A DNA stretch of 64,000 nt from Halorientalis regularis (GCF_023698535.1 NZ_JALJCL010000005.1:186001-250000), one strand, 5' to 3'. Numbered from the stretch's first letter, positions 43,225-52,435 are shown. Made by a program: numbers and translations. The notes: a model not told the origin generated them from the sequence alone.

Positions 43225-43755
43225 ATGGACCTGCCGGCGCTCGTCGACGAGTACCTCGATTACTACGAACAGACACAGGGCGTCCTCCCCGAACGTCTCG
43301 AATCGTTCGGCGACAGCTACCGCGAACAGGGGCACCTCACCCGCGACCAGCTGTACGACATCGCCTACGAGTCCTCGACCCGCAGCGCCTACCACGTCGA
43401 GAACAACCCCGAATCACGGTGTCGAGAGGTGACTGCCAACGTCCTCGCGGTCGACGGTGACTTCTCGAAGATCCAGCTCCTCTGCGGGCTGTCGGGGTTC
43501 AAGGCACCGACGGCTTCCTGCGTGCTGGCCGCGCTCGACCCGGAGCGCCACGCGGTCGTCGACACCCGCGTCTGGGCGACGCTGGATCGGCTGGACTACC
43601 TCGACGGTCGCAAGGAGACCTTCGACGCCGCCGACTACGTGACGATGCTCGACCCGATCCGGGAGATCGCCACCGAGACCGGTCACAGTGCGGCCGAGGT
43701 CGGGTACGCGCTGTTCGCCCACGACGACGACGTGCGCGAGGGGACGTTGCACTGA
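43225..43755 (+). CDS. HhH-GPD-like helical protein
   Basis: The 176-residue helical protein has a stretch LLCGLSGFKAPTASCVLAAL then ERHAVVDTRVWATLDRL. This resembles the helix-hairpin-helix and 'PVDxHVW' region of OGG/Nth-type DNA glycosylases. The conserved acidic residue of that region is present (VVDTRVW), but the catalytic Lys position is not occupied in the expected register (APTAS). A DNA-repair-like or purely structural role is therefore open. The first 45 residues are acidic and helical. Confidence 0.55.
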   Translation: MDLPALVDEYLDYYEQTQGVLPERLESFGDSYREQGHLTRDQLYDIAYESSTRSAYHVENNPESRCREVTANVLAVDGDFSKIQLLCGLSGFKAPTASCVLAALDPERHAVVDTRVWATLDRLDYLDGRKETFDAADYVTMLDPIREIATETGHSAAEVGYALFAHDDDVREGTLH

Positions 43756-43773
43756 GCGGGTGGGAACCGGAAG

Positions 43774-45144
43774 CTACGACCACTCGGTGACGGCCATCTC
43801 GACGGGTTCGTCGGGAACCATCGTGACGGCCGAATCGACGGCGGGCGTGTCGTGGGTCGGCGACCGAAGGGTCAGCCGTACGTCGGAGACGACGCGGGCG
43901 AGGATCAACTGGGCCTCCGCGAGCGCGAACAGCCGCCCGATACAGATGCGCTGGCCGCCACCGAAGGGGAAGAAGCTGTAGGCCGGCTGCTCCTCGCGTG
44001 CGCCGGGCGCGAACCGTTCGGGGCGGTACGCCAGCGGGTCTTCCCAGAGGTCGGGGTCCCGATGGACGACGAACTGGCTGAGGACGACCTCCGCGCCGGC
44101 CGGGATCTCGTAGCCGGCGACCTCGTCGCGGTCGATGGCCTCGCGGGTGACGACGGGCACCGGCGGGTAGATCCGCATGGCCTCCTGCACGCACTGTTTG
44201 AGCAGGGATTCGTCGCCCGCCGTGCCCGCGGAGAAACCCACCACGTCGGTCGGGTCTGCGTCGGCGACGTGGTCGTGGAGGCGTTCGTGGACGCCGGGAT
44301 TGTTCGCCAGCAGGTACCAGGTCCAGGTCAGCGCCGCCGCCGTCGTCTCGTGGCCGGCCAGCAGGAACGTGACCAGTTCGTCCCGGATCTGCTCGTCGTC
44401 CATCCGCGCGCCCTCGTCGGTGCGGGCGGTCAGCAGTTTCGACAGCAGGTCGTCGTACTCCTCGGCCCGGCCGCGGCGGGCGTCGATCAACTCGTGGACG
44501 ACAGCGTCGATGTCGTCGATGGCGCGCTGCATCCGGCGGTTGTGCGGCGAGGGGACCCACTCCGGGAAGGTCGGGACCACGCCCACCTCGCGCTGGAAGC
44601 CCCGGCGCAGGACCTGCAGGGCGGCCCGGATGTCCTCGGCGTGGCGCTCCACGTCGGCGCTGAACATCGCCGTCCCGATGATCGACAGCGTGACCCGTTC
44701 CATCTCCTGTAACAGGTCGATCTCGTCCCGACTGGCCCACCGGTCGAGCATGGCGTCGGTCTCGTCGACGATGAGGTCGGTGAACGACTGGACGCTCCCC
44801 GACCCGAACATCGGCCGGATGAGACGGTGCTGGCGGTGCCAGAGGTCGCCCTCACTCGTCAGGAGGCCGTCCCCGAACAGTTCCGAGAGTTCCTCCCGAT
44901 AGACCGACGCGCGCCGGTAGTTGTCGGGGTTCCCTTCGAGGACGTGCTGGACCGCCGACGGCTCGGCCAGTAGAACCCCGGGATCGCCGCTGGGCATCGT
45001 CAGGTCGACGACGGGGCCGTACCGCTCGCGAGTGCGCGTCAGCACGCTGGTCACGTCCTCGGACAGCAGCCGCCGGGCCTGCCCCAGCCGCTCGATCACG
45101 CCGGGGCCGGGCGGGGTCGCGCCGGAGTGCCGGTTCCGGGCCAT
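43774..45144 (-). CDS. cytochrome P450
   Basis: The 456-residue soluble haem monooxygenase has an I-helix oxygen-activation motif (FLLAGHETTAAALTW), an ExxR pair in KQCVQEAMRIYPPVP, a PERF segment (YRPERFAPGAREEQP), and the haem-ligand loop FFPFGGGQRICIG with Cys at about 401. There is no N-terminal anchor. The substrate is unknown; carotenoid, isoprenoid or fatty-acid hydroxylation is plausible. It starts within the stop of the SCP2-like gene (TGATG), so the two are co-translated. Confidence 0.92.
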   Translation of the reverse strand: MARNRHSGATPPGPGVIERLGQARRLLSEDVTSVLTRTRERYGPVVDLTMPSGDPGVLLAEPSAVQHVLEGNPDNYRRASVYREELSELFGDGLLTSEGDLWHRQHRLIRPMFGSGSVQSFTDLIVDETDAMLDRWASRDEIDLLQEMERVTLSIIGTAMFSADVERHAEDIRAALQVLRRGFQREVGVVPTFPEWVPSPHNRRMQRAIDDIDAVVHELIDARRGRAEEYDDLLSKLLTARTDEGARMDDEQIRDELVTFLLAGHETTAAALTWTWYLLANNPGVHERLHDHVADADPTDVVGFSAGTAGDESLLKQCVQEAMRIYPPVPVVTREAIDRDEVAGYEIPAGAEVVLSQFVVHRDPDLWEDPLAYRPERFAPGAREEQPAYSFFPFGGGQRICIGRLFALAEAQLILARVVSDVRLTLRSPTHDTPAVDSAVTMVPDEPVEMAVTEWS

Positions 45145-45725
45145 CAGACCAGCGCCTCCATCGCCTCGCCGACGGCCTCCATCGTCTCGTTGAACTGCCG
45201 GGAGCGTTCCAGCGGTCCGATGATGTCGAAGCGGTTCTGGACGAACGCCAGCTGGCCGTTGAACTCGTCGTCGCCGAGCATCCGGAAGAGGACCTCCGTC
45301 TGTCCCTCGAAGGTAATTTTCGGGTCGTCGGCCAGTGTCGGCCCGCCCGAGATCGATCCGGTCTCGGGATCGGTGGCCGCGTGAAAGGCGACGGGCGAGT
45401 CGGTGGCCTCCCAGTTCACGGTGGTCTCGACGGTCACGGCGTCGCCGACGGCGGAGATGTTCGCGGCGATCAACCCCATCCCGCCCCACAGGACCCGGAG
45501 GTACTGCTCGACGGTTTCGGGGTCGTTCGTGGCGAATTCGGTGATCCCCTCGAAGGTGGCCATCCGGTCGGTGAGCCGCTCGTACACCGTCGGCCGGGTG
45601 ACGAGCAACTCCGCGAGCGCGTCCTCGTCGTCGAGTCCGTCGAGGGCCGGCCCGAGGTTCGCCCTGAACTGTTCGTCCGGCTGGTCGACGACCGCGTCGA
45701 GATCGGGTGTCGTGGAATCTGACAT
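45144..45725 (-). CDS. SCP-2 sterol-transfer-family protein
   Basis: The 193-residue acidic protein has a helical first half and an SCP-2-like alpha/beta domain at about 75-180 (VTVETTVNWEATDSPVAFHA, SGGPTLADDPKITFEGQTEV, LFRMLGDDEFNGQLAFV). SCP-2 domains bind lipids, so it may present a hydrophobic substrate to the P450 encoded by the overlapping next gene. The ATG at 45725 follows a leader containing CCTGA...TCAGG arms at 45727-45744, a weak hairpin. Confidence 0.75.
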   Translation of the reverse strand: MSDSTTPDLDAVVDQPDEQFRANLGPALDGLDDEDALAELLVTRPTVYERLTDRMATFEGITEFATNDPETVEQYLRVLWGGMGLIAANISAVGDAVTVETTVNWEATDSPVAFHAATDPETGSISGGPTLADDPKITFEGQTEVLFRMLGDDEFNGQLAFVQNRFDIIGPLERSRQFNETMEAVGEAMEALV

Positions 45726-45944
45726 ACCTGAAGGCTCCCTCAGGGGCGACCGCCACCCCGTGGTAACTGCTTGCATACTGCACCGACTCGCAACATGACT
45801 CCACCGCACGGTATCTGAGGGGGGTTAAAAGCGGCCTCGCTGCTGACGCGCAACACGTTGTCCGACGTCCGGTGAAAGTGAATCGCTACCAAGCCACGCG
45901 GCGCAGGGTGGGCGAGGCGTCCGGCCGGCTCCCGGCGCGCAACC

Positions 45945-46424
45945 ATGAAATTCGGGATCTTCCACGAACACCAGCTGCCACGACCCTGGCACGACGGCGA
46001 CGAACAGGCCCTCTACGAGGACGCACTCGACCAGATCGAACTCGCGGACGAACTCGGGTACGACTACGTCTGGGACGTCGAACACCACTTTCTGGAGGAG
46101 TACGCCCACTCGGCGGCCCCGGAGGTGTCCCTCGCGGCCGCCGCCCAGCGCACCGACGATATCCGGCTGGGCCACGGGATCAAGCTCCTGCCGCCCCAGT
46201 ACAATCACCCCGCTCGCGTCGCCGAACAGGTCGCGACGCTAGACCTGGTCTCGGACGGCCGCGTCGAGTTCGGCACCGGCGAGTCGGCCTCGGACGTGGA
46301 ACTCGACGGGTTCGGCATCGACCGCACCGAGAAGGAGGCGGCGCTACAGCCGTACGTCGAGGACGCCTTCGAGCGCCGCGAGGAGCGCGACCCGCTGGAC
46401 GAACCGCCGGTCGTCGAGTCCTGA
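45945..46424 (+). CDS. truncated LLM-class flavin oxidoreductase
   Basis: The 159-residue protein is the N-terminal half of a luciferase-like barrel: MKFGIFHEHQLPRPW, ELADELGYDYVWDVEHHFLE, KLLPPQYNHPARVAEQVATL and SDGRVEFGTGESASDVELDG. Full-length relatives continue for another 150-200 residues. Here the frame ends soon after FGIDRTEKEA with a short acidic tail, and no matching continuation is visible in the other frames downstream. It may be a stable half-barrel or a gene that lost its 3' part. Confidence 0.6.
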   Translation: MKFGIFHEHQLPRPWHDGDEQALYEDALDQIELADELGYDYVWDVEHHFLEEYAHSAAPEVSLAAAAQRTDDIRLGHGIKLLPPQYNHPARVAEQVATLDLVSDGRVEFGTGESASDVELDGFGIDRTEKEAALQPYVEDAFERREERDPLDEPPVVES

Positions 46425-46492
46425 GAACGGGGCCGACCGGTCGCCGGAGATCGACCCGGTCTGGCCGTCGTCGGCCGGTTCGCCCGTGGCGC

Positions 46493-46762
46493 TCAGCGAG
46501 CCGTCGAGTCGCGGTTCCAGCCGGGATCGTGCCCGGTGCGCTCGATGAGGGCGGACCGACAGGCCGGGCAGTAGTCGGGTGTGTTCGACTCACCCCGGGG
46601 AACGTACACCGCGCCGCCGCACTTCACGCACGCATCCGAAACGATGGTGACGCAGTCCGCACAGACGTTGAAGTCGTCGACCGTGAGGTCTCGGAGGCCG
46701 TCGAGTTTGTTGTCGAGAGTGTACTCGTCGATGACCGTCTGGCAGCGTTGGCACGGTTTCAT
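46493..46762 (-). CDS. multi-CxxC zinc protein
   Basis: The 89-residue protein has four Cys pairs: CQRC at the start, CADC and CVKC in the middle, and CPAC near the end, enough for two zinc sites. The segment between the first and second pairs is helical (DEYTLDNKLDGLRDLTVDDF). Such small double zinc ribbons in haloarchaea are thought to mediate protein contacts. Function unknown. Confidence 0.65.
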   Translation of the reverse strand: MKPCQRCQTVIDEYTLDNKLDGLRDLTVDDFNVCADCVTIVSDACVKCGGAVYVPRGESNTPDYCPACRSALIERTGHDPGWNRDSTAR

Positions 46763-46869
46763 AGCGATGCAGAGAGGACCACGTACTCACCTCGTAAATA
46801 CCTGCCCCGAGTATCGACGGCGCGTAGAACCGACCGGACGGCCGGCAGCGTCTCACCGCACAGCCGGGC

Positions 46870-47211
46870 TCACGCCGACAGTTTCGCCTCGAGTTCGCCG
46901 CGCTCGTGGAGTTGTTCGAGGATGTCGCTGCCGCCGACGAACTCGCCGTCGACGAACGTCTGCGGGATCGTCTCGCGGCCGCTGTGGCGCTCCAGCGCCT
47001 CGCGGTGTTCGTCCAGCGCGTCCAGCACGTTCACCGTCGCCACGTCCTCGCGGTGTTGCTGGAGCAGGTTCAACGCCTTCCGGGAGTAGCCACACTGGGG
47101 CATGAGTTCCGTGCCCTTCATGAACAGCGCGACCTCGTTGTCCTCGATGGTTTCGTCGACGCGCTCCTGTACTTCCTCGGGCGACAGATCGGGTTCGGGA
47201 TCGAAGCTCAT
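46870..47211 (-). CDS. monothiol glutaredoxin
   Basis: The 113-residue thioredoxin-fold protein of the Grx4/GrxD class has EVALFMKGTELMPQCGYSRK with the single active Cys 40 in CGYS (the usual motif is CGFS), GRETIPQTFVDGEFVGGSDI for glutathione-type binding, and an acidic N-terminus. Monothiol glutaredoxins pass Fe-S clusters and pair with BolA proteins. A bolA gene lies 69 bases upstream on the same strand. Haloarchaea use gamma-glutamylcysteine rather than glutathione, so the thiol ligand may differ. Confidence 0.9.
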   Translation of the reverse strand: MSFDPEPDLSPEEVQERVDETIEDNEVALFMKGTELMPQCGYSRKALNLLQQHREDVATVNVLDALDEHREALERHSGRETIPQTFVDGEFVGGSDILEQLHERGELEAKLSA

Positions 47212-47280
47212 GGGCGAACTCAGGTCGGCGAGGAGTAAATGGGTTGTGCTAGTGGGAGTCACCGGAGTAACCGATCGTCC

Positions 47281-47526
47281 CTAGCCCTCGTACTCCTCGG
47301 GCGTGTAGGTCTCCAGTTCGATGGCGTGGATGTCCCGCGTGAGGTGTTCGCCGAGCGCGTCGTGGACGAGCTGGTGCTGGTCGACCAGGTTCTCGCCCTC
47401 GAAGACAGGCGAGACGACGGTGACGGCGTAGTGTTTGTCGTCGTCGGGGTCACGGGGTGTCGTGACCTCGGCGGTGGCGTCGGGCAGTTCCGATTCGATG
47501 AGGTCGGCGACGGCGGCTTCGTCCAT
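47281..47526 (-). CDS. BolA-family protein
   Basis: The 81-residue protein has the BolA alpha/beta fold: an initial helix (AAVADLIESELPDATAEVTT), a beta hairpin (DKHYAVTVVSPVFEG), then LVDQHQLVHDALGEHLTRDI with the conserved C-terminal His region, and HAIELETYTPEEY. BolA proteins form [2Fe-2S]-bridged complexes with CGFS-type glutaredoxins. The glutaredoxin gene follows immediately, so this is a functional pair on genomic evidence. Confidence 0.88.
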   Translation of the reverse strand: MDEAAVADLIESELPDATAEVTTPRDPDDDKHYAVTVVSPVFEGENLVDQHQLVHDALGEHLTRDIHAIELETYTPEEYEG

Positions 47527-47607
47527 ACCATTCGAGAGCGTCCGCGAGGGGAAAACCGCTTCGTCCGGAGTCCCGGGGTTTTCCGTGACCGGTCCCAACG
47601 GTGGGAT

Positions 47608-48027
47608 ATGTCGCTCTCCGTCACCGACCGGCTCCGAACGCGCCTCGCGACCGTGCTTCCCGCGGGTTCGACGCTGGCCCGCGCGGGACTGGGCGCGATG
47701 CTCGTCGTCGCCGGCGTCCACAAACTCCTCGCCCCCGAGGCGTGGGCGGTCTACGTCGTCGACTGGCTCGCGCCGTGGCTCGTCGTCTCGCCGCGACTGT
47801 TCATGCTGCTCAACGGCCCGCCCGAGATCGCCGTCGGGCTTGGCCTGCTGGCCGACCGGTTCGTGGCCGTCGGGGCCGCCATCGCCGCCGTCTCGCTGAC
47901 GGTGACGACGGCCTATCTGGCGGTCGTCGCACTGACACGTGGCGGGCTGTTCGCGGACGTACTGATCCGAGACATCGCGCTCACCGGACTGGCGTGGGCA
48001 GTGCTGGCGGATGGGGTACGGCCCTGA
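47608..48027 (+). CDS. DoxX-like membrane protein
   Basis: The 139-residue protein has four membrane helices. It carries the DoxX-type features ARAGLGAMLVVAGVHKLLAP in helix 1 and LLNGPPEIAVGLGLLADRFV at helix 2-3. DoxX proteins are linked to redox balance, sometimes with quinol oxidases or thiosulfate metabolism. There is no oxidase nearby. The ATG at 47608 follows a purine-rich ggtggga. It is divergent from bolA. Confidence 0.75.
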   Translation: MSLSVTDRLRTRLATVLPAGSTLARAGLGAMLVVAGVHKLLAPEAWAVYVVDWLAPWLVVSPRLFMLLNGPPEIAVGLGLLADRFVAVGAAIAAVSLTVTTAYLAVVALTRGGLFADVLIRDIALTGLAWAVLADGVRP

Positions 48028-48078
48028 AACAGGGGTGGGACGGACGCCGGGGGGACGGATGGAGCGGAACGGAGCCGG

Positions 48079-48732
48079 TCAGTACCCGAACTGATCGCGG
48101 ATCAGGACGACCGTCGTGCGACCTTCTTCGAGTTCCTGCCGGAAGATGAGCTGTTTGGCGATGGCGCTCTCGACGCCGTAGGCCTCCTTGGCGCGTTCGT
48201 TTTCGAGGGGGTAGGCCACCGACTCGAGTCGGTCGAGGGCGGCGTCGAGGTTCTCGACGATCTTGTTGACGCCGCTGACGATGGTGACGTTGGCGGCGGC
48301 GAAGGGGTAGGCACCGATGCGACTCCCAGAGCGGTCGGCGGCGACCAGTTCGCCCGTCTTCGCGATGGCGTTGACGCTCCCGAGGAAGTGATCGGCGGTC
48401 TGGGCCTCGCGGCGGGCGGCCTGCCGTTCGGCGTCGTCGTCGATGCTCCAGATCTCGTTGGGCAGGGCCTCCCACTCGTGATCGCCCTCCGTCAGGTACT
48501 CGTCGAAGCCGATCTCCTCGAGTGTCGTGGAGTGGCCGTTCATCACCGACGCGCCGTCGGGGATGTGCGATTTGAGCGTGTCGAGCGCTTCCTCGGCCGA
48601 GTCGACCACGACGACCTCGAACCCGTTGGCTTCGAGGTTCTGGACGGCTTCCTCGACGGTCTCGTCGTCGGGCAACTGGTCGAGTGAGTCGTCGATCTCG
48701 GTCTCGTCGGCGTAGTCTGCTTTCTGGGACAT
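48079..48732 (-). CDS. LUD-domain protein (LutC/YkgG-like)
   Basis: The 217-residue soluble protein has a NagB-like LUD fold: EEAVQNLEANGFEVVVVDSA, LDTLKSHIPDGASVMNGHST, LGSVNAIAKTGELVAADRSG, AYPFAAANVTIVSGVNKIVE and a C-terminal FRQELEEGRTTVVLIRDQFG. The family includes LutC of the lactate-utilisation complex, but no lutA or lutB is nearby. It is therefore best called a stand-alone LUD protein. Confidence 0.8.
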   Translation of the reverse strand: MSQKADYADETEIDDSLDQLPDDETVEEAVQNLEANGFEVVVVDSAEEALDTLKSHIPDGASVMNGHSTTLEEIGFDEYLTEGDHEWEALPNEIWSIDDDAERQAARREAQTADHFLGSVNAIAKTGELVAADRSGSRIGAYPFAAANVTIVSGVNKIVENLDAALDRLESVAYPLENERAKEAYGVESAIAKQLIFRQELEEGRTTVVLIRDQFGY

Positions 48733-48824
48733 CTGGTCTCACCCCATCCTATCCGCGCCAGCTCCATAAAGAATCGCGGACGCCGGTGTTAGCGGGTGAC
48801 ACCGGTGTTACCGGAGTTTTCGGG

Positions 48825-49274
48825 TCAGTCGTTCCGGCGGGGGTCGGGGCCGGAGGCGTCCGGTGGCTGGCCGGTCACCCAGTTGTCCTCGTCGAGGACG
48901 ATGGTCGAGATCACCGCCGCGACCTCGCGGGCGCTCTCCTCGCGGCCGAAAAACGAGACGTTACCCAGCGAATCGCCGACCGTGCGGCTCACTTCCGTCG
49001 TGGGCCGGTCGGCGTCGCCGACGATCTCCTCGACGGCGCGGGTGAGACGTTCGTCCAGTTCCTGCCGGGCCGGCTCGGCGAGCTGGAAACCAGCCGGGAG
49101 GAGGTCGTAGGTGACGGCGTAGCCCTCCTCGTACTGCTCGACCGCGAAGAACGGTTCGGCACTGTCCTGTGCCCGCTCGTACTGCTCGTCTCGGGTGTCC
49201 AGATCCCGATAGAGCGGAACCTCGTCCGGCGCGTATCCTGCTGACACATCCGGGAGTAGGGCGTCGAGCGTCAT
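48825..49274 (-). CDS. conserved haloarchaeal protein, unknown function
   Basis: The 149-residue acidic protein has a helical end and a central sheet: [60 protein letters not shown] and [20 protein letters not shown]. No catalytic motif was recognised. It is divergent from purO with 62 bases between the starts, an arrangement that may be conserved. Confidence 0.6.
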   Translation of the reverse strand: MTLDALLPDVSAGYAPDEVPLYRDLDTRDEQYERAQDSAEPFFAVEQYEEGYAVTYDLLPAGFQLAEPARQELDERLTRAVEEIVGDADRPTTEVSRTVGDSLGNVSFFGREESAREVAAVISTIVLDEDNWVTGQPPDASGPDPRRND

Positions 49275-49336
49275 GTACTTTTTCGGGGCCGTCGGGGATC
49301 GACACCTACTTTCCGACGAGCGCGGGAGAACGGAGT

Positions 49337-49915
49337 ATGTACGTCGGTAGATTCGTCGTCGTCGCACCGGACCGGGCGGCGTATCGGGTCTCCTCCCGAT
49401 CGTTCCCGAACCGCCGGATCGTCGCCCGCGAGGGCGGGGCCACCCTGACCGTCGGTCCGACCGAAGATGCCCCCGAGACGGACAACCCCTACATCTCGTA
49501 CAACTGCGTCCGCGAGGTCGACGGCGCGGTCGTCGTGGGCAACGGCAGCCACGTCGACCCCATCACCGAGAAGATCGGCCTGGGCTATCCCGCGCGGGAC
49601 GCGCTGGCCGAGTCCCTGCTCACGCTGGACTACGAGAAAGACGACTACGACACACCGCGGATCGCCGGTGTAGTTGGCGACGAGAGCTACATCGGCACCG
49701 TCCGCAAGGACGCCCTGCTGGTCGAACAGGTCGACGAACCCACGCTGGTCGCAACCTACGAGGAGGACAGCCCGACACCCTTCGACCTCGACAGCGAGAC
49801 GCCCGCGGAGATCGCCACCGAAGTGTACGGCCACGAGTTCGAACACGCCGTCTGTGCCGCAGGTGTCGTCCGGGACGACGAGGGGATCAGCACGGCCATC
49901 GAGAACGGCGAGTAG
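49337..49915 (+). CDS. purO: archaeal IMP cyclohydrolase PurO
   Basis: The 192-residue enzyme closes the purine ring of FAICAR to give IMP, the last step of purine synthesis in many archaea (replacing the PurH cyclohydrolase). Identified by [60 protein letters not shown] and [20 protein letters not shown], with full length and a four-layered alpha-beta NTN-like fold. A short intergenic gap leads to the phosphoesterase gene. Confidence 0.92.
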   Translation: MYVGRFVVVAPDRAAYRVSSRSFPNRRIVAREGGATLTVGPTEDAPETDNPYISYNCVREVDGAVVVGNGSHVDPITEKIGLGYPARDALAESLLTLDYEKDDYDTPRIAGVVGDESYIGTVRKDALLVEQVDEPTLVATYEEDSPTPFDLDSETPAEIATEVYGHEFEHAVCAAGVVRDDEGISTAIENGE

Positions 49916-49958
49916 CGGCGGACGAACACTTACCAGCCTCGAACCGCTCCACTCGACT

Positions 49959-50618
49959 ATGCGACTCGCCGTCGTCTCCGACATTCACGCGAATCTCGTG
50001 GCCTTCGAGGCGGTGCTTTCGGATATGCCGTCGGTCGACGGGTACCTCTGTGCCGGCGATGTCGTCGGCTACGGCCCCTGGCCCGCCGAGTGTGTCGACC
50101 GGGTTCGAGAGCTGGGGTCCCCGACGGTCATGGGCAACCACGACCGCGCGGTGGCCACCGAGACCGGCTTCGGCTTCAACAGCATGGCCGACGCCGGCGT
50201 CAGGTACGCCAGCGAGCAACTTTCCCCGGAGCAGATCGAGTGGCTCCGGAGCCTCCCCGACGAACGTCGCGAACACGACGGCCGCGTGAAGGTCGTCCAC
50301 GGCCACCCCGACGACCCCGACCGCTACACCTATCCTGGACTCTTCAAGCCCGCTCTCCTCGACCAGGAGGACGTACTGATCATGGGCCACACGCACGTCC
50401 AGGCCCACGAGGTCTTCGAGGAGGGCATCGTCATGAACCCCGGCAGCGTCGGCCAGCCCCGTGACGAGGACCCGCGGGCCGCCTACTCCATCCTCGATCT
50501 CGATTCGATGACCGTCGAGGAACGCCGCGTCGAGTACGACATCGACGCCGTCGTGGATGCCGTCGACGAGGCCGACCTACCCGCGAAGGTCGGCAAGCGA
50601 CTGCGGAAGGGCCGCTGA
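49959..50618 (+). CDS. calcineurin-like metallophosphoesterase (YfcE type)
   Basis: The 219-residue protein has all five metal motifs of the family: RLAVVSDIHANLVAFE, CAGDVVGYGPWP, TVMGNHDRAV, VVHGHPDDP and IMGHTHVQAHEVFEEG, then MNPGSVGQPRDEDPRA. These YfcE/MJ0936-like enzymes hydrolyse phosphodiesters in the presence of Mn or Ni; the natural substrate is unknown. It may be co-transcribed with purO, which ends 43 bases before it. Confidence 0.88.
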   Translation: MRLAVVSDIHANLVAFEAVLSDMPSVDGYLCAGDVVGYGPWPAECVDRVRELGSPTVMGNHDRAVATETGFGFNSMADAGVRYASEQLSPEQIEWLRSLPDERREHDGRVKVVHGHPDDPDRYTYPGLFKPALLDQEDVLIMGHTHVQAHEVFEEGIVMNPGSVGQPRDEDPRAAYSILDLDSMTVEERRVEYDIDAVVDAVDEADLPAKVGKRLRKGR

Positions 50619-50632
50619 GTTCGGACAGTCGA

Positions 50633-52309
50633 TCAATCGCGGTTCCGGCCCGCCGCGAGCCCGGACAGCGCCAGCACGGCGAAGAGGACGCCAGCGACGC
50701 CGAAGCCGGGACCGGTCACCGCCGTGGTCGCGTCGGGTGATTCTCCGGTCGAGTCGGCAGTGGCCGAGGTGGGTGTCTCGACCGTGACTCCACCGACCGT
50801 GGTCGAACCCGGTGTGTCGGGGGTCGGGGACCGGTCCCGCTCGGTGGCCGTGTCGTCCGGTGTCGGTGCAACCGGCGTCTGTGGCGTCGACGGGAGAGCG
50901 AGCGTCGCGTTCACGCCGCGGAACGTCACCGGTTGCCGGCTGATCTCGCCGTTGATGATGAGGTTCGCCTCGAACTCCTGTCCGCTCCCGACGGCCGTCC
51001 CGTTCCGAACGGTAAGTCGATCAGTCCGGAGGCCGACGTAGAGCGTTCGATTGTCGCGGTCCGGGGCGAACACCAGTCCGTCGTTCCGATAGGTCTCCCG
51101 CAGGTCGATCCGTGCCCCCGAATCGGCGGCGATATCGAACGTGACCGGATTCCCGGGGACAGTCGAGAGTTCCCGGTCGGCGGCGATGTCGAAGAACGCC
51201 TGTGCGTACCGATCAGACCCATCGTACTGACTCACGGCGGCTTCGAGCGGACCGAAGACGCTGGCACTCTGGATCTCGTAGACCAGCGCCGAGCCGTTCG
51301 AGACGCTCTCGTTGTCGACGAGCGTGCCGTTCGCGATGGCCCGGCGGAGGTCACCTGCCGTCGCGTTCGCGAGCGTGTCCGCTGGTCCCATCCAGGACTC
51401 GAAGTCCGCGGCGGCAGAGTCGGTTATCGACAGCGGAGCCGTGGCGAGCGTGTAATCGATCCGCTCACGGTCGACGGCCAGTTCGTACTCGCCGGTCGGG
51501 AGCGGGTCGTCGCCGCCCGGTACGTCGTCGAGCGCGATATCGGCGATCGAGTCCGCCGAGTCACGGACGGTCAGCCCCTGCCGAGTCCAGTACGAACGTC
51601 CGTGCCCGTCGTCGGGCGCGTCGCGACCGACGAGGTGGGTGTTCAGACCCAGAGTGACGATCCCGTCGTCGTTCCCGTCTACGATATCGGCCGAGAGGGA
51701 GAGATCGCTCCCGGTGATCGAGACTCGGGCCTCGTCGGTTTCGTCGAGCCAGATCGGGACCGTGACGACGCCCGATCGGCCGGACTCGTAGGACCCACCC
51801 CGGAGGAACTCCGCGCGGACGCACGAGACCTCGGCCTTAGTCACAGTGGCTGTCGCAGTCGCGTTCTCGCCGGCCTCGAAGACGAACTCGTAATCGCCGG
51901 TGTCGACGTTCGAGAAGTTCGCCGGGAGGGTAGCGTTGCGACTCCGGACCCGCAGCCGAACGGTCTCGTCGTCCACGCGCTCGACGGCCGAAATGTCTGG
52001 TTCCGCCGCGTCCAGCCCATCGTCGAAGATGTTGACGAGTTCTTCGGCGTCGAGTCCGTCGGCATGGAACGTCACGGCGTAGGCCTCGGCGTTCGCGGTC
52101 AGCGTGAGCGAGTTCCACTCGCCCTCGACATGGGGGTTGCACCCGTCTACGCTATCGTACTCGAAAGAAGCGTCCAGTTCGGTCACGTTCGATGCTCCAT
52201 CGTCGTTGCCCGCCGTCTGGCCCGCGGCCGGTGCGATGGCGACCGTCACGCTCGCCAGCGTAAGCAGACAGAGGGTCAGGGCGGCAAGTCGCTGTCGTGT
52301 CGTCTTCAT
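50633..52309 (-). CDS. PGF-CTERM surface glycoprotein-like protein
   Basis: The 558-residue secreted protein has an N-terminal Sec-type signal (TTRQRLAALTLCLLTLASVT), then several Ig-like beta domains with many N-glycosylation sequons (NVT, NAT, NFS, NES, NGS). A Thr/Pro-rich stalk follows (residues about 485-530), then the archaeosortase tripartite end: TGPGFGVAGVLFAVLALSGL and GRNRD. The middle (YWTRQGLTVRDSADSIADI) matches repeat domains of the haloarchaeal S-layer family (BGTF/DUF7827 type, recalled). It is paralogous along its whole length to the protein at 52436-54109. Confidence 0.85.
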   Translation of the reverse strand: MKTTRQRLAALTLCLLTLASVTVAIAPAAGQTAGNDDGASNVTELDASFEYDSVDGCNPHVEGEWNSLTLTANAEAYAVTFHADGLDAEELVNIFDDGLDAAEPDISAVERVDDETVRLRVRSRNATLPANFSNVDTGDYEFVFEAGENATATATVTKAEVSCVRAEFLRGGSYESGRSGVVTVPIWLDETDEARVSITGSDLSLSADIVDGNDDGIVTLGLNTHLVGRDAPDDGHGRSYWTRQGLTVRDSADSIADIALDDVPGGDDPLPTGEYELAVDRERIDYTLATAPLSITDSAAADFESWMGPADTLANATAGDLRRAIANGTLVDNESVSNGSALVYEIQSASVFGPLEAAVSQYDGSDRYAQAFFDIAADRELSTVPGNPVTFDIAADSGARIDLRETYRNDGLVFAPDRDNRTLYVGLRTDRLTVRNGTAVGSGQEFEANLIINGEISRQPVTFRGVNATLALPSTPQTPVAPTPDDTATERDRSPTPDTPGSTTVGGVTVETPTSATADSTGESPDATTAVTGPGFGVAGVLFAVLALSGLAAGRNRD

Positions 52310-52365
52310 TCGTCTCCCCCACTTCTACTCGGAGTGGGTTGCCGCGAAAATATCACCACTGGCGG

Positions 52366-52396
52366 GAATGCCTTGTGGTATCAGCCAGACTGACAG
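52366..52396. promoter_or_regulatory. conserved upstream element, copy A
   Basis: Plus-strand GAATGCCTTGTGGTATCA then a seven-base spacer and TGACAG, about 57-87 bases before the ATG at 52309 (gene on minus strand). The same layout, GAATGTCTTTTGGTGTCA-N7-TGACAG, precedes the paralogue. Exact spacing conservation suggests a shared operator or promoter rather than leftover coding similarity. Confidence 0.4.
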
Positions 52397-52435
52397 AAAA
52401 GTTGAGAGTTCGGTCGGTCGGCGACAAGCGACGCC

